A DNA stretch of 64,000 nucleotides from JAOUFP01 sp963801505 (GCA_963801505.1 CAWDEY010000020.1:1-64000); one strand, 5' to 3'. Positions 1-8,612 are shown, counted from the stretch's first letter. The notes: generated from the sequence alone by a model not told the origin. Program-made: numbers and translations.

Positions 1-547
1 ACGCATACCTCCAGACCGGCCTTATTACCTGCCACGATGCGCTGGGTCGCATGATCGACTGCACGGAAGCGGTCAGGACGCGGAGTTCAAAAACGGTGTG
101 CCCTGGCCTACACCGCGATTCGAGACGCATGACGATGTGGTCCTCGATCGACTGACGGGACTTACGTGGACAACAAACGCTAACCTGGCTGAATTCCCTT
201 TGACATGGAAGGAAGCCCTCGATTACATCGCAAAGATGAATCGTGACGAGGCCTTCGGCATTTCCGACTGGCGTCTTCCTAACCGCCGTGAACTGCGAAG
301 CCTCATGAGTCATCAAACAAGGAAGCCTGCTTTGCCGGAAGGAAATCCTTTCATTAATGTATTTAGCGGGTGGTACTGGACGTCCACCACTGCGGCAATC
401 AACACCTCCTGTGCCTGGCATATCCATATGGAAGGAGCTAAGGATGTTTTATGGCCGGAAGGCCACGTTTTATCTATTGTGGCCTGTTGGAGGAAAGGGG
501 AACTTAATTCTTGCCTGTTACCGGCCAAACCCGGTGTTATGACGTAA
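1..547 (+). pseudogene. DUF1566 (Lcl C-terminal-like) domain, first copy, frameshifted and 5'-incomplete
   Basis: The longest open frame (98-547) encodes a DUF1566/Lcl-type domain, with the recurrent features WPTPRFE, LTGLTW, W..AL.Y, WRLPNRREL, NPFINV and YWTSTT. These domains are common in exported bacterial surface proteins of unknown function. The reading frame is broken. The expected lead-in (LQTGLITCHDALGR, by comparison with the second copy) lies in frame 3 at about 3-65 and switches to frame 2 near 70. The C-terminus moves to frame 3 near 475 (LLWPVGGKG) and to frame 1 near 511, where the second copy begins. The two copies were therefore almost certainly one protein with tandem domains. 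The true start lies left of the window. Domain identity is fairly sure; function is unknown. Confidence 0.6.
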
Positions 548-1005
548 AAGGACAGATCATCTCCTGCACAGGAACAGGACAGGACGGAGAATTCCGTTTA
601 GGGGTGCAATGGCCTGACCCACGGTTTGAGGACATGGAAAATGTGGTCGTCGACCACCTCACGGGCCTCTGTTGGCACCCCTCGGCAGACCTCACAGGGC
701 AGCTGTCGACCTGGGAGGAAGCGCTCAAAGCAGTGACCGACCTCAACAGGCAGGTGGGAGAAATATATTCATGGCGGCTGCCAAATATCAACGAACTGGA
801 ATCGCTCGTGGATTGCAGCACGCACAGTCCGGCGCTTCCTCCTGGACATCCCTTCAGAAATGTAAAGGAGGGATATTGGTCTTCGACAACGAGCATGTTC
901 GAACCAGACTGGGCATGGGCACTCTATCTTACCAAAGGCGCGGTCGGTGTTGGAATGAAAAGAGGCGCGCATTTTTATGTGTGGCCGGTCAGCGTTCTTC
1001 CCTGA
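511..1005 (+). pseudogene. DUF1566 domain, second tandem copy of the broken surface protein
   Basis: This 164-residue frame holds a complete second DUF1566 domain: TGQTRCYDVKGQI, GTGQDGEF, WPDPRFED, LTGLCW, WRLPNINELESL, YWSSTT and a terminal YVWPV. It parallels the first copy position by position, which shows that the two come from one protein. Its apparent ATG at 511 is internal to the domain unit and has no convincing ribosome-binding site, so it is probably not a separate gene but the downstream part of a frameshifted one. No catalytic function is assigned to the family; such proteins are often exported. Normal termination at 1005 suggests this is the native C-terminus. Confidence 0.6.
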
Positions 1006-1067
1006 TGGCCGTTAAATTAACTACCCCTCAACAGAACTGCGAGGTATCTAAACTGAAATCCGATAAT

Positions 1068-1160
1068 TGATTCCCCCTTTGGAAAGGGGGAGGAAGGGGG
1101 ATTTTGAGAACAAATACATCTATAAAATCTCCCCTAACCCCTCTTTTCCAAGGAGGGGTA
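1068..1160. repeat. Dispersed G/C-run palindromic intergenic repeat
   Basis: An imperfect long inverted repeat built from runs of five G or C: CCCCCTTTGGAAAGGGGG on the left, and CCCCTAACCCC with CCAAGGAGGGG on the right. It lies between convergent genes and resembles short non-autonomous palindromic repeats common in metagenomic Nitrospirota and deltaproteobacterial contigs. There is no coding potential. Confidence 0.45.
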
Positions 1161-1243
1161 TTTCGGGACAACGACACAATAGAGGACAGAGCGTTTATAC
1201 CCCGATGCAGCGCATCGAGGAATTATTTTGATTAAATAGAAAT

Positions 1244-1957
1244 CTAAAAGTGGACTGCAGGGACCCCGAAGCCAGGATAGTTTTGCTCTAAGTTTCCTAT
1301 TCCGAGACCGAGAATCCTGTTGCTTGAGAAAACCTGAAGTGTGTCAAAGAAGTCGTTGTAGCCGTAAGGGGCAACATCATAATCTGCGAGTATCATGAAT
1401 GGCATTTTCCTTTCGCTCATCATGTCCGGAATATGAGTATGAGTTATACATAGCAGTTGTAACCCTTCAGGGCCAAAGCCGGTAGCAGCATTAAAATACC
1501 CGCGTGCCTGAGACACGGTCATTCTTAGAAATCTTTCCCCTGTCTGAATTTTTCCGAAATAAAATCCTTTTGGTCTTGGAGGTGCCCCAGGCCGCAGCCG
1601 GAGGGAATCATGCTTGTTAAAATCAATATGCGGGCTCTGCCATACTTTATGCTTTAATTGCTTACAGGCATAATCCCAGGCCATCTTCCCTGAGGCAATA
1701 GGATCTGAGTGGTTTGCACTGTCCTTACCGAAGCCGTAAAAAAGCGCGATGCCGGCAAACCCCTGCTCCAGGTCACTGTCAGTCAGAGAAGGAGGAGAAT
1801 CAATCCCGTTAAACTCTTTTTCAGTGATGGCCCATTTCATTTTTTTGCCGGCCCTGCGCCAGGCCATGATCTGCTCTTCTATCGGAAGTATTACATGCTC
1901 TGCAAATTCAGATTTCTTCGCAATAAAAAAGCCGGACAACCAGTTAACATGTGTCAT
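1244..1957 (-). CDS. Uncharacterised soluble protein, 237 aa
   Basis: I do not recognise this protein. The frame opens at 1990, but the ATG at 1957 (MTHVNWLSG) is preceded by AAGGAA seven bases upstream, so 1957 is preferred. It has no signal peptide and no membrane segment. It is rich in aromatic and charged residues, with a central stretch (RLRPGAPPRPKGFYFGK) and a C-terminal segment that looks folded (LGLGIGNLEQNYPGFG). No Cys clusters, nucleotide-binding loops or metal-binding patterns are evident. It stands alone on the minus strand between a broken surface protein and a divergent radical SAM gene. The frame is undisturbed, unlike many neighbours, which supports a functional gene. Confidence 0.7.
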   Translation of the reverse strand: MTHVNWLSGFFIAKKSEFAEHVILPIEEQIMAWRRAGKKMKWAITEKEFNGIDSPPSLTDSDLEQGFAGIALFYGFGKDSANHSDPIASGKMAWDYACKQLKHKVWQSPHIDFNKHDSLRLRPGAPPRPKGFYFGKIQTGERFLRMTVSQARGYFNAATGFGPEGLQLLCITHTHIPDMMSERKMPFMILADYDVAPYGYNDFFDTLQVFSSNRILGLGIGNLEQNYPGFGVPAVHF

Positions 1958-2284
1958 AATTTTATTCCTTTGCAGTATTAACATTATCACACAGCGGAAG
2001 CCACATCAATATTGTAAGATAGATTGTTGGGGAGTTTTTCTCTTTATTTAAAGCTTTGAGTACATTCGGTTCCGCGGCCGTGCGACTCATATTTCACTAT
2101 ATCAAGGGGCATGTATTTAGAGACCGCAGATAAAGACCAGACGGGGGGGAAAATATCTTCCCCTGTCTGCGTGGGCGCTCCTGACATGCATTTTTCGTAA
2201 ATATGCAATATTATATATTTAAGTAATACCTGGAACTTAACAGACTGGTATGATTAATCATTTATGCAAAATTAACAGGTGATA

Positions 2285-3223
2285 ATGCAACAGACATTTG
2301 AAAGCAAAATAGAAGAAACGATCGGCGGTCCCTTGACAGCGCAGGACATCAGGATTCTCCAGGTCAATCTGGGCTATCGCTGCAACATGGCCTGTAAGCA
2401 CTGTCACGTTAGTGCAGGACCCGCCAGGACCGAAGCAATGGATAAGACAACCATAGATCAAATCCTTGATTTGCTTGCAAAACATAGTATCGGAGTACTT
2501 GACATCACCGGCGGGGCTCCGGAGATGAACCCGCATTTCACGTATCTTGTAATGAAGGCAAAGACTGCGGGCTGCCACGTCATTGTCCGATCAAATCTTA
2601 CCATTTTCTTTGAAGACGGTTATGAATATCTGCCTGACTTTTATCGGGCGCACGATGTTGAGATATCGGCCTCTCTACCCTATTATCTTGACAGTAACGT
2701 TGACAGGGTCAGAGGAGCTGGTACTTTCGGGAAAAGTATCGAGGCGATCAAACATCTCAACCGCCTCGGCTATGGAGACGGCAATGGCAGAAAACTGAAT
2801 CTCGTTTACAACCCTGCGGGCGCCTTTCTGGCCCCTGCCCAGAAATGTCTTGAGGAAGAATATCGGAGAGAGCTCGGCAATCGGCATGGAATTATATTTG
2901 ACGATCTTTTGGTTTTTTCAAATATGCCGGTCGGCAGGTTCAGGACACATCTTGAAAAAAACGGGGGATTGAACAAATACCAGGAGAAGCTGGAACAGGC
3001 ATTCAATCCATCAACTCTTGAGGGATTGATGTGCCGGCGTCTTATCAGTGTCGGGTGGGACGGGTCGCTCTACGATTGTGATTTCAATCAGGTGCTCGGC
3101 CTGAGGGTCAACGCCTCGGGTCATCAACACATCCGGGATTTTGAGTATGAACATCTGATAAAAAGAAAGATCCATGTTGGGGACCACTGTTACGGTTGTA
3201 CCGCGGGCCAGGGCTCTACCTGA
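2285..3223 (+). CDS. arsS: ArsS-like radical SAM/Cys-rich protein
   Basis: A radical SAM enzyme with the 4Fe-4S motif CNMACKHCH near residue 35, followed by HVSAGPARTE, and a Cys-rich C-terminal domain (DUF3641-like) with CRRLISVGWDGSLYDCDFN and DHCYGCTAG. This two-part architecture is typical of the arsenosugar biosynthesis protein ArsS family (radical SAM/Cys-rich domain). The expected role is attaching a deoxyadenosyl group to dimethylarsinous acid, but no arsM-like methyltransferase is adjacent, so the role is inferred. Either GTG 2279 or ATG 2285 could start it; AGGTG lies just upstream. The C-terminus ends right after GCTAGQGST, a few residues short of the usual SSCG-type tail, perhaps a small late frameshift. 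Confidence 0.8.
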   Translation: MQQTFESKIEETIGGPLTAQDIRILQVNLGYRCNMACKHCHVSAGPARTEAMDKTTIDQILDLLAKHSIGVLDITGGAPEMNPHFTYLVMKAKTAGCHVIVRSNLTIFFEDGYEYLPDFYRAHDVEISASLPYYLDSNVDRVRGAGTFGKSIEAIKHLNRLGYGDGNGRKLNLVYNPAGAFLAPAQKCLEEEYRRELGNRHGIIFDDLLVFSNMPVGRFRTHLEKNGGLNKYQEKLEQAFNPSTLEGLMCRRLISVGWDGSLYDCDFNQVLGLRVNASGHQHIRDFEYEHLIKRKIHVGDHCYGCTAGQGST

Positions 3224-3300
3224 ACAGGCGCAATTGCTTAGCAGGCGGTCGCCTGCATGAAAAAGTAGATAAGAGGATACTGGGAAAATTGACGGCCCGA

Positions 3301-3359
3301 GGGAGGAAACAATTACAGTTAAAGACCCTGTCTGAGAAATGCTGATCGAAGACAAGGAT
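3301..3359 (+). pseudogene. Remnant of a YHS-domain gene start
   Basis: The leader GGGAGGAAACA and the following codons read TVKDPV-stop-EMLIEDKD. This is almost a copy of the start of the CopA gene at 6181-6240 (GGGAGGAAAC, then KVKDPVCGMQIEDKE). In the remnant the start codon is ATT, and the metal-binding Cys codon TGC has become TGA. Similarity fades after about 3359, so only the first 15-20 codons survive. It is a decayed second copy of a YHS metal-binding domain or ATPase gene, located just upstream of the Met-rich genes. Confidence 0.55.
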
Positions 3360-3441
3360 TGGAATATCGATAAATCGTACCCTGTTCATTGGCTCGGCGG
3401 GAACGCCTGTACAGTGAAGGACGTTCCCACCGTTTTAATCT

Positions 3442-4145
3442 CTACTGCAGAGTTATCTTGTTTGTCGTTCCGTCAAAACCAATTATATACAAATATGATT
3501 TTGCACTGCCTGTGCTGTTAAAGTTGTAGTTGCCGTACATCATGTTGAAGGTGTTGTTGCTGTTCATCATGGCATTGCCGAAATCGGATGTTACTACATA
3601 AATACTGTTATTGGCAATCACCGGCACGGAAGCGAATTTGCCGTCCAGCGTGACTGCCACCGGGACTGTAGAGGCAGTCAGCGGCAGGTTCACTATATAG
3701 AGTACCGACTGAACCGGAAGGAGAAGATGTGCCGAGATTTTCTGCTACCCAGTAGTTCGTTAGGTCAGGAAGTGAGGCGGTAGCGACCAGAGAGTTTCCG
3801 TAGATTACCGGTCTTGACACGATCCCATTTAGCGTCAGCGTCTCTATCAGGCCGGCAGGTGTCACTGCGGATACTGTTGATTGAAAGACATTGCTGCTCA
3901 GGAAGAGTGTTGGCCGGGGCTGTAGAATTAAAACCAACGATGTAGGCTGTTCCGTCGTCGCCAACTACTGGCGCGCCGGCCATTCCATTCATCATCCCGA
4001 AGCCTCCGGAATTCGTCAGGCCCATCATACCTCCACCCATCATCGATCCAGATACGCCGCCGGTACCCCCCATCATCGCCGCGTCCGCTGCGCCCATGTA
4101 AACAAGCATAATCATTAAACCCGTCATCAATAATATCTTTTTCAT
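3442..4145 (-). pseudogene. Met/Gly-rich exported repeat-type protein, two frameshifts
   Basis: Three overlapping minus-strand frames join into one protein. The ATG at 4145 has GGAGG five bases upstream and opens a signal peptide (MKKILLMTGLMIMLVYMG, cleaved near ADAA). A Met/Gly-rich segment (MMGGTGG, SMMGGGMMG, GMMNGMAG) follows. The frame shifts near 3900 and again near 3690 before ending at 3442. The rest has repeated VxGDDGTAYIVGFN / NGIVSRPVIYGNSLVATAS / DGKFASVPVIANNSIYVVTS units, resembling PQQ-like beta-propeller strands. Met-rich exported segments often bind Cu(I), and the CopA gene nearby fits that, but this is inference. With both frames disrupted, the gene is probably inactive. 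Confidence 0.6.
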
Positions 4146-4294
4146 TCCAACCTCCAAATAATCGTTAAATTTTGAATCGCAATATGCGACAGTTTTATCA
4201 ATAAAAAGAAACTGTTTTTTTCACCTCCCTGTATACAAGCTCCGAAAGACTGTTTGTGTGCCAGCGAACCGCTACGTTAAGATCGCCTGTGACT

Positions 4295-4328
4295 AAAAAA
4301 GTCAGACGGGAAAGATATCTTTCCCGTC
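4295..4328 (-). terminator. Rho-independent terminator of the Met-rich gene
   Basis: The perfect palindrome GACGGGAAAGATATCTTTCCCGTC (4305-4328) is followed on the minus strand by TGACTTTTTTAG, giving a 10+ bp stem and a U-run. It lies 15 bases after the stop of the gene at 4344-4958. Confidence 0.8.
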
Positions 4329-4343
4329 ATAGTTTGTGTTGTG

Positions 4344-4958
4344 CTACTGAATTACAAAATTGGTCATCCAAAAATAATAGGTTGACATATTACCACCCGC
4401 AGGGGTCGCCATCAGTCCAAGATAATAGGTCCCCGTCGGGAGCATCGATGTGGGAATATCGGCTCCAAAAGGCATCTGGTCGATGCTCGTCACGCCGCTC
4501 ATCAACGGCGTCATTCCCGTCGAGACAGGTTGTAAACCGCCTTGTTGATCCAGCAGGTATACGTTGAAGGGATCGATCGAAGGCGCGTAAAGTTCAAAGT
4601 ACATATCCATAGGCATTTCAAATTGACCGACTTGGGCATGAATTGTCAGCATGTTACCACCCATTGCCACAGAGCCCACTCCTATGGGCATTGTATCCTG
4701 AGGGCCGGAGCCTATAACAGGATCAGTCGTCGGACCGGATGAAAACATCATCTGGGATGTCGGCATAGGCATCACAGACATCATTCCGGACGACGAACCA
4801 GTGCCGCCCGTATTCATCCAACCCGTGCCGCCAGAATTCATCGAACCTGATCCGCTCGTATTCCCTCCGGTATTCATCATGGCATAGGTGTTGGCCGAAA
4901 AGGCCAGAAAGGCGAACGTCATTAATAACAACAAACTGTATACAAAACGTCTCTTCAT
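4344..4958 (-). CDS. Exported Met/Gly/Ser-rich protein, putative copper-binding
   Basis: A 204-residue protein with a clear signal peptide (MKRRFVYSLLLLMTFAFLAF, cleavage near NTYA). A low-complexity segment (MMNTGG, SMNSGGTG, MNTGGTG, SSSGMMSVMPMP) follows, then a C-terminal domain of about 120 residues with beta-type segments ending YYFWMTNFVIQ. GGAGG lies seven to eight bases upstream of the ATG. Methionine clusters in exported proteins commonly coordinate Cu(I) or Ag(I), and the copper ATPase gene begins 1.2 kb away, so a periplasmic or surface copper role is plausible but unproven. It shares the N-terminal Met/Gly style with the broken gene downstream on the same strand, but the C-terminal domains differ. 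A strong terminator follows. Confidence 0.75.
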   Translation of the reverse strand: MKRRFVYSLLLLMTFAFLAFSANTYAMMNTGGNTSGSGSMNSGGTGWMNTGGTGSSSGMMSVMPMPTSQMMFSSGPTTDPVIGSGPQDTMPIGVGSVAMGGNMLTIHAQVGQFEMPMDMYFELYAPSIDPFNVYLLDQQGGLQPVSTGMTPLMSGVTSIDQMPFGADIPTSMLPTGTYYLGLMATPAGGNMSTYYFWMTNFVIQ

Positions 4959-5244
4959 TTTTTTCCTCCAGTGCTATCTTACAAGTCAGAATTGGTCCTG
5001 AGCTTGTCGTAATGTTTTCATTAATATGAAAAACATCACTGTAAATAAGTTTAGCAATTAATAATGAATAAACTGTGAATATTCCATTAAATAATGTTAA
5101 TGATATATCAACCTGCCAAATACACCGGTTTTTTAATGGTGCATCTGGGTATTTAATGGGTGACCAACATATTGGGGTAAATGTAACTGAACCAGTCTCG
5201 GCAATTCCTTAATGGTGTCATTGCGAGTCCTCGACGAAGCAATC
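4959..5244. other. AT-rich intergenic region with a dispersed repeat fragment
   Basis: No gene is seen. It is AT-rich upstream of the Met-rich gene and likely holds that gene's promoter. At 5218-5255 it contains CATTGCGAGTCC...CGAAGCAATCTC, a fragment of a widespread intergenic repeat. Confidence 0.4.
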
Positions 5245-5442
5245 TCAAAGCGCGTCATATAGATCTCTCCAATCCTTATTGAAGTCATTGATCAAAGCGA
5301 GCTTTTTTGTCCTTGATCCGCCTTTAATTTGCTTTTCTCTTAATATTGCACCCTCAACTTCTCTGAAAATCTCGAAATACACCAGTTTACCGACATTATA
5401 TTTCTTCGTAAATCCTTCAACCAGTTTTTCCCTTATGCTCAT
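5245..5442 (-). pseudogene. GIY-YIG endonuclease-like protein, C-terminal fragment
   Basis: The 65 residues match the C-terminal half of small UPF0213/YhbQ-type GIY-YIG proteins: VEGFTKKYNVGKLVYFE, EGAILREKQIKGGSRTKK and NDFNKDWRDLYDAL. The N-terminal part that carries the GIY and YIG strands and the catalytic Arg is absent; the first residues (MSIREKL) only replace it. Full-length relatives have 85-100 residues, so this is a truncated remnant and cannot be an active nuclease. It sits at the edge of a cluster of other gene scraps (5245-6134). Confidence 0.7.
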
Positions 5443-5499
5443 GAACCCTTCTCATTAGATTATTAGTGATTTCTGTATAGAGAACGCTGTTGTTCTTAA

Positions 5500-5658
5500 A
5501 CAATTATAAACCTCGACTGTTCGACATCCCATCGAGGCATTTTTGCAGCCGGCGATGTCACGAATGCCTTCGGAAAGCGGATAATCATCGCCTGCGGCGA
5601 AGGCGCAAAGGCCGCCATGGCAGCCAGCCAGTACATACTGCCAGATAGAAATGCCTGA
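5500..5658 (+). pseudogene. Thioredoxin reductase/AhpF-type flavoprotein, C-terminal scrap
   Basis: In the frame starting at 5500 the plus strand encodes NLDCSTSHRGIFAAGDVTNA followed by GKRIIIACGEGAKAAMAA and a stop at 5656-5658. GIFAAGDV is the FAD-binding signature near the C-terminus of the thioredoxin reductase/AhpF family, and the GEGAKAA helix follows it as usual. The frame is closed by TAA just upstream. A short continuation (ENAVVLKQ) in another frame at about 5479-5502 suggests a frameshift. About 85% of the gene, including the CxxC active site, is missing. Confidence 0.75.
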
Positions 5659-5696
5659 AAGGCTGATACGATTAAAAGACAATAATTATCGTGCTA

Positions 5697-5882
5697 TTAC
5701 TGAAACAATTTTCCCGGACATGCGGGAGCTCCATAACCGCCGTACATTTCCATGGTAATGTCCGTAAAGTCCTTCCCGTCAGGACCCTTTACCAGGAATG
5801 CAACATCTCCAGGCACTATCTTCCTATCGGGTTCCTGAATGTAGACCATAAGATGGTTCGTTACACCGTCTGCCCATGGCAT
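5697..5882 (-). pseudogene. Fragment of an exported metal-handling (YtkA-like) protein
   Basis: The 61 residues include TNHLMVYIQEPDRKIVPGD, VAFLVKGPDGKDF and TMEMYGGYGA. These resemble small exported proteins of heavy-metal operons (hydrophobic HHLMV strand, GPDGK turn, MGGxYGA strand). There is no signal peptide and the last strand is lost after GGYGA, so both ends look truncated. The identity is tentative. It is squeezed between two other fragments on the opposite strand. Confidence 0.45.
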
Positions 5883-5883
5883 G

Positions 5884-6134
5884 GAAATAAACGTGAATGT
5901 GGTCTTTATTGTTAAAGATCATGGGCCAGGTATGGATAAAGAAACTCTTGAGAATATCTTCATCCCGTTCTATACAAAGAAAAGCACGGGGACGGGATTG
6001 GGGATGCCTATTGCAAGGAGATCGTCGATGGTCATCATGGTCAAGTGCATATTCGCAGCCAACCCGGAGACGACGCAGTAGTAAGGATAGAACTTCCTCG
6101 TAAAATGTGCTATCAGTATAAGGAGGAAAAATAA
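5884..6134 (+). pseudogene. Histidine kinase C-terminal ATPase fragment with a one-base deletion
   Basis: The plus strand reads VKDHGPGMDKETLENIFIPF followed by YTKKSTGTGLGMPIA, the G1, F and G2 boxes of a HATPase_c domain. After GCAAGG near 6014 one base is missing. Restoring it gives AKEIVDGHHGQVHI, RSQPGDDAVVRIELP and a stop at 6132-6134. The dimerisation domain, phospho-acceptor His and N box are absent. It is therefore a truncated and frameshifted kinase remnant. Its last codons carry AAGGAGG, but that is 50 bases from the copA start. Confidence 0.75.
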
Positions 6135-6188
6135 AATTTTATTCAAATAAGAGGCGCTGACGTCACAATATTTTGTGTGGGAGGAAAC

Positions 6189-8612
6189 ATGAAAGTTAAA
6201 GACCCTGTATGCGGAATGCAGATTGAAGACAAGGAGGCCGCAGCTACATCGACATATAAGGGCACGACATATTATTTCTGCTCGAAACCCTGCAAGGAAG
6301 ATTTCGATAAGGACCCTGAGTCATATCTTGGGGACAAGCCTGCATCCGAAAGGACGAGTGGGGCTGAAAAAGAAGTAGCCCACACCTGTCCCATGCACCC
6401 GGAGGTGAGACGGGAAGGCCCGGGGGCATGTCCCAAATGCGGCATGGCGCTTGAGCCTGTTACACCGTCTGCACGTGTGACCAAAACTGAGTGGACCTGT
6501 CCGATGCATCCGGAGATTGTACGTGAAGCTCCCGGCAGCTGCCCCAAATGTGGGATGGCCCTCGAACCTAAAACAGTTAGCGCTGAAGACGAGGAAAATC
6601 CCGAACTCACTGACATGACACGGCGTTTCAAGATAAGCGTGCTGCTGAGCATCCCTGTTGTCATCCTTGCTATGGGCGGCATGGTCCCGGGTCTTTCTTC
6701 ATTGCTGAAAATGGTCCCCCATGGGATACGTAAGTGGCTGGAACTAGGCCTTGCGACCCCTGTCGTTCTCTGGGGCGGCTGGCCTTTTTTTGTGCGGGGC
6801 TGGCAGTCAGTTGTCACCTGGAACCCCAATATGTTTACCCTGATCGGCATCGGTACAGGAGTCGCCTATGTGTACAGTTTGGTTGCTGCGTTATTTCCTG
6901 AGGTGTTTCCGGCATCCTTCCGGACAGCTGATGGCGAGGTTGGACTTTACTTCGAGGCGGCCTCAGTTATTGTGACCCTCGTACTGCTCGGCCAGGTGCT
7001 TGAACTCAGGGCAAGAAGCAAAACCGGAGCGGCCATCAAGGCATTACTTGGACTTGCGCCAAAAACCGCTCGCAGGATCACAGATGGAAAGGAAGAAGAT
7101 GTTCCCCTTGAAGAGGTGACCCCGGGAGATATGCTCCGTGTGCGTCCCGGAGAAAAAATACCTGTGGACGGAGTGGTCACGGAGGGTACAAGTTCAGTAG
7201 ACGAATCAATGATCAGCGGAGAGCCTCTCCCTGTCTCAAAGAAACAGGGAGACCGGATTATCGGAGCTACAGTAAACGGAACGGGCACGTTGGTCATGAA
7301 GGCGGAGAAAGTGGGGGCAGGAACATTGCTCGCGCAGATTGTTCATATGGTGTCCGAGGCGCAAAGAAGCCGCGCCCCGGTCCAGAAGCTTGTAGACATT
7401 GTTGCCGGTTATTTTGTACAGATCGTGGTTGCCGTTGCTGTTTTAACTTTTGTTGTGTGGGCATGGGTAGGGCCTGAACCAAGGATGGCTGTCGCACTCA
7501 TCAATGCTGTTGCGGTCCTGCTCATAGCGTGTCCATGCGCGCTTGGTCTGGCGACCCCTTTGTCCATAATGGTTGCTACCGGGAAAGGAGCAAGTTCAGG
7601 CGTTCTGTTTAAGAATGCCGAGGCGATTGAGGTAATGAAGAAGGTCGATACCCTTGTAGTGGATAAAACCGGGACTCTGACAGTGGGCAAACCGAAACTG
7701 GTCTCTATTATTCCAAATGAAGGCCCTGATGAGAAATTAATGGAGAAATCGATGGTTTACTACGCAGCGAGTCTGGAGCGGGGCAGTGAGCATCCTTTGG
7801 CAGCTGCGATTGTGGCAGGAGCGGATGAAAAAGGGATAAAGACTGCGAATTTCGAAGCTTTTGAATCAAAGACCGGAAAGGGTGTTGTCGGCAAGGTAGA
7901 AGGGCATGCCGTGGCACTAGGCAACCGCAAGCTTCTCGAAGATCTGAATATTGATCCGGGGGGATTGTCTGTCAGGGCTGAAACTATGCGCAAAGAGGGG
8001 CAGACCGTTATGTTCCTCGCAGTGGACGGAAAGGCAGCGGGCCTTCTGGGGGTGGCCGACCCGATAAAAGAAACTACGGCTGAAGCTATCAAACAGCTCC
8101 ATGATGAAGGCATAAAGATAGTTATGCTTACCGGTGATAATCAGACTACAGCTGAGGCAGTGGCAAAGAAGCTCGGACTCGATGATGTCATTGCCGGGAT
8201 GTTGCCTGACCAGAAAGCCGAGGCAGTAAAACGTTTGCAGAAGGAAGGCCGGTTTGTGGCCATGGCAGGAGACGGCATCAATGATGCACCGGCCCTTGCC
8301 CAGGCACAAGTTGGCATTGCCATGGGGACCGGAACGGATGTCGCAATGCAGAGTGCCGGGGTAACTCTGGTAAAAGGAGACCTTCGCGGCATCCTGCGGG
8401 CAAGGCGGCTGAGCAGGGCAACAATGAGCAATATAAAACAGAACCTCTTTTTTGCCTTCGGTTACAATTCAATCGGTATCCCAATTGCCGCCGGGGTACT
8501 TTATCCTTTTTTCGGTATTTTACTGAGCCCGATGATCGCAGCAGCTGCCATGAGCTTCAGTTCCGTATCAGTCATCAGCAATGCCCTGAGACTGAGAAGG
8601 GTGAAATTGTGA
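6189..8612 (+). CDS. copA: Cu(I)-type P1B ATPase with N-terminal YHS and two HMBD modules
   Basis: An 807-residue heavy-metal-exporting P-type ATPase. The N-terminus has a YHS domain (residues 2-46; CGM...CSKPC) and two HMBD modules (about 66-90 and 103-127; TCPMHPE...GxCPKCGMALEP) instead of the usual CxxC ferredoxin-like domains. The core has SGEP (phosphatase loop), ACPCALG with C448/C450 in the transport helix, DKTGT (phosphorylated Asp492), SEHPLA and GDGINDAPAL. The late helices carry FGYNSIG and MSFSSVS, the Y-N and M-SS pattern of Cu(I) pumps (P1B-1). ATG 6189 has GGAGG five bases upstream; the GTG at 6177 is less likely. It is intact in a neighbourhood of fragments and probably exports copper to the periplasm. 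Confidence 0.95.
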   Translation: MKVKDPVCGMQIEDKEAAATSTYKGTTYYFCSKPCKEDFDKDPESYLGDKPASERTSGAEKEVAHTCPMHPEVRREGPGACPKCGMALEPVTPSARVTKTEWTCPMHPEIVREAPGSCPKCGMALEPKTVSAEDEENPELTDMTRRFKISVLLSIPVVILAMGGMVPGLSSLLKMVPHGIRKWLELGLATPVVLWGGWPFFVRGWQSVVTWNPNMFTLIGIGTGVAYVYSLVAALFPEVFPASFRTADGEVGLYFEAASVIVTLVLLGQVLELRARSKTGAAIKALLGLAPKTARRITDGKEEDVPLEEVTPGDMLRVRPGEKIPVDGVVTEGTSSVDESMISGEPLPVSKKQGDRIIGATVNGTGTLVMKAEKVGAGTLLAQIVHMVSEAQRSRAPVQKLVDIVAGYFVQIVVAVAVLTFVVWAWVGPEPRMAVALINAVAVLLIACPCALGLATPLSIMVATGKGASSGVLFKNAEAIEVMKKVDTLVVDKTGTLTVGKPKLVSIIPNEGPDEKLMEKSMVYYAASLERGSEHPLAAAIVAGADEKGIKTANFEAFESKTGKGVVGKVEGHAVALGNRKLLEDLNIDPGGLSVRAETMRKEGQTVMFLAVDGKAAGLLGVADPIKETTAEAIKQLHDEGIKIVMLTGDNQTTAEAVAKKLGLDDVIAGMLPDQKAEAVKRLQKEGRFVAMAGDGINDAPALAQAQVGIAMGTGTDVAMQSAGVTLVKGDLRGILRARRLSRATMSNIKQNLFFAFGYNSIGIPIAAGVLYPFFGILLSPMIAAAAMSFSSVSVISNALRLRRVKL

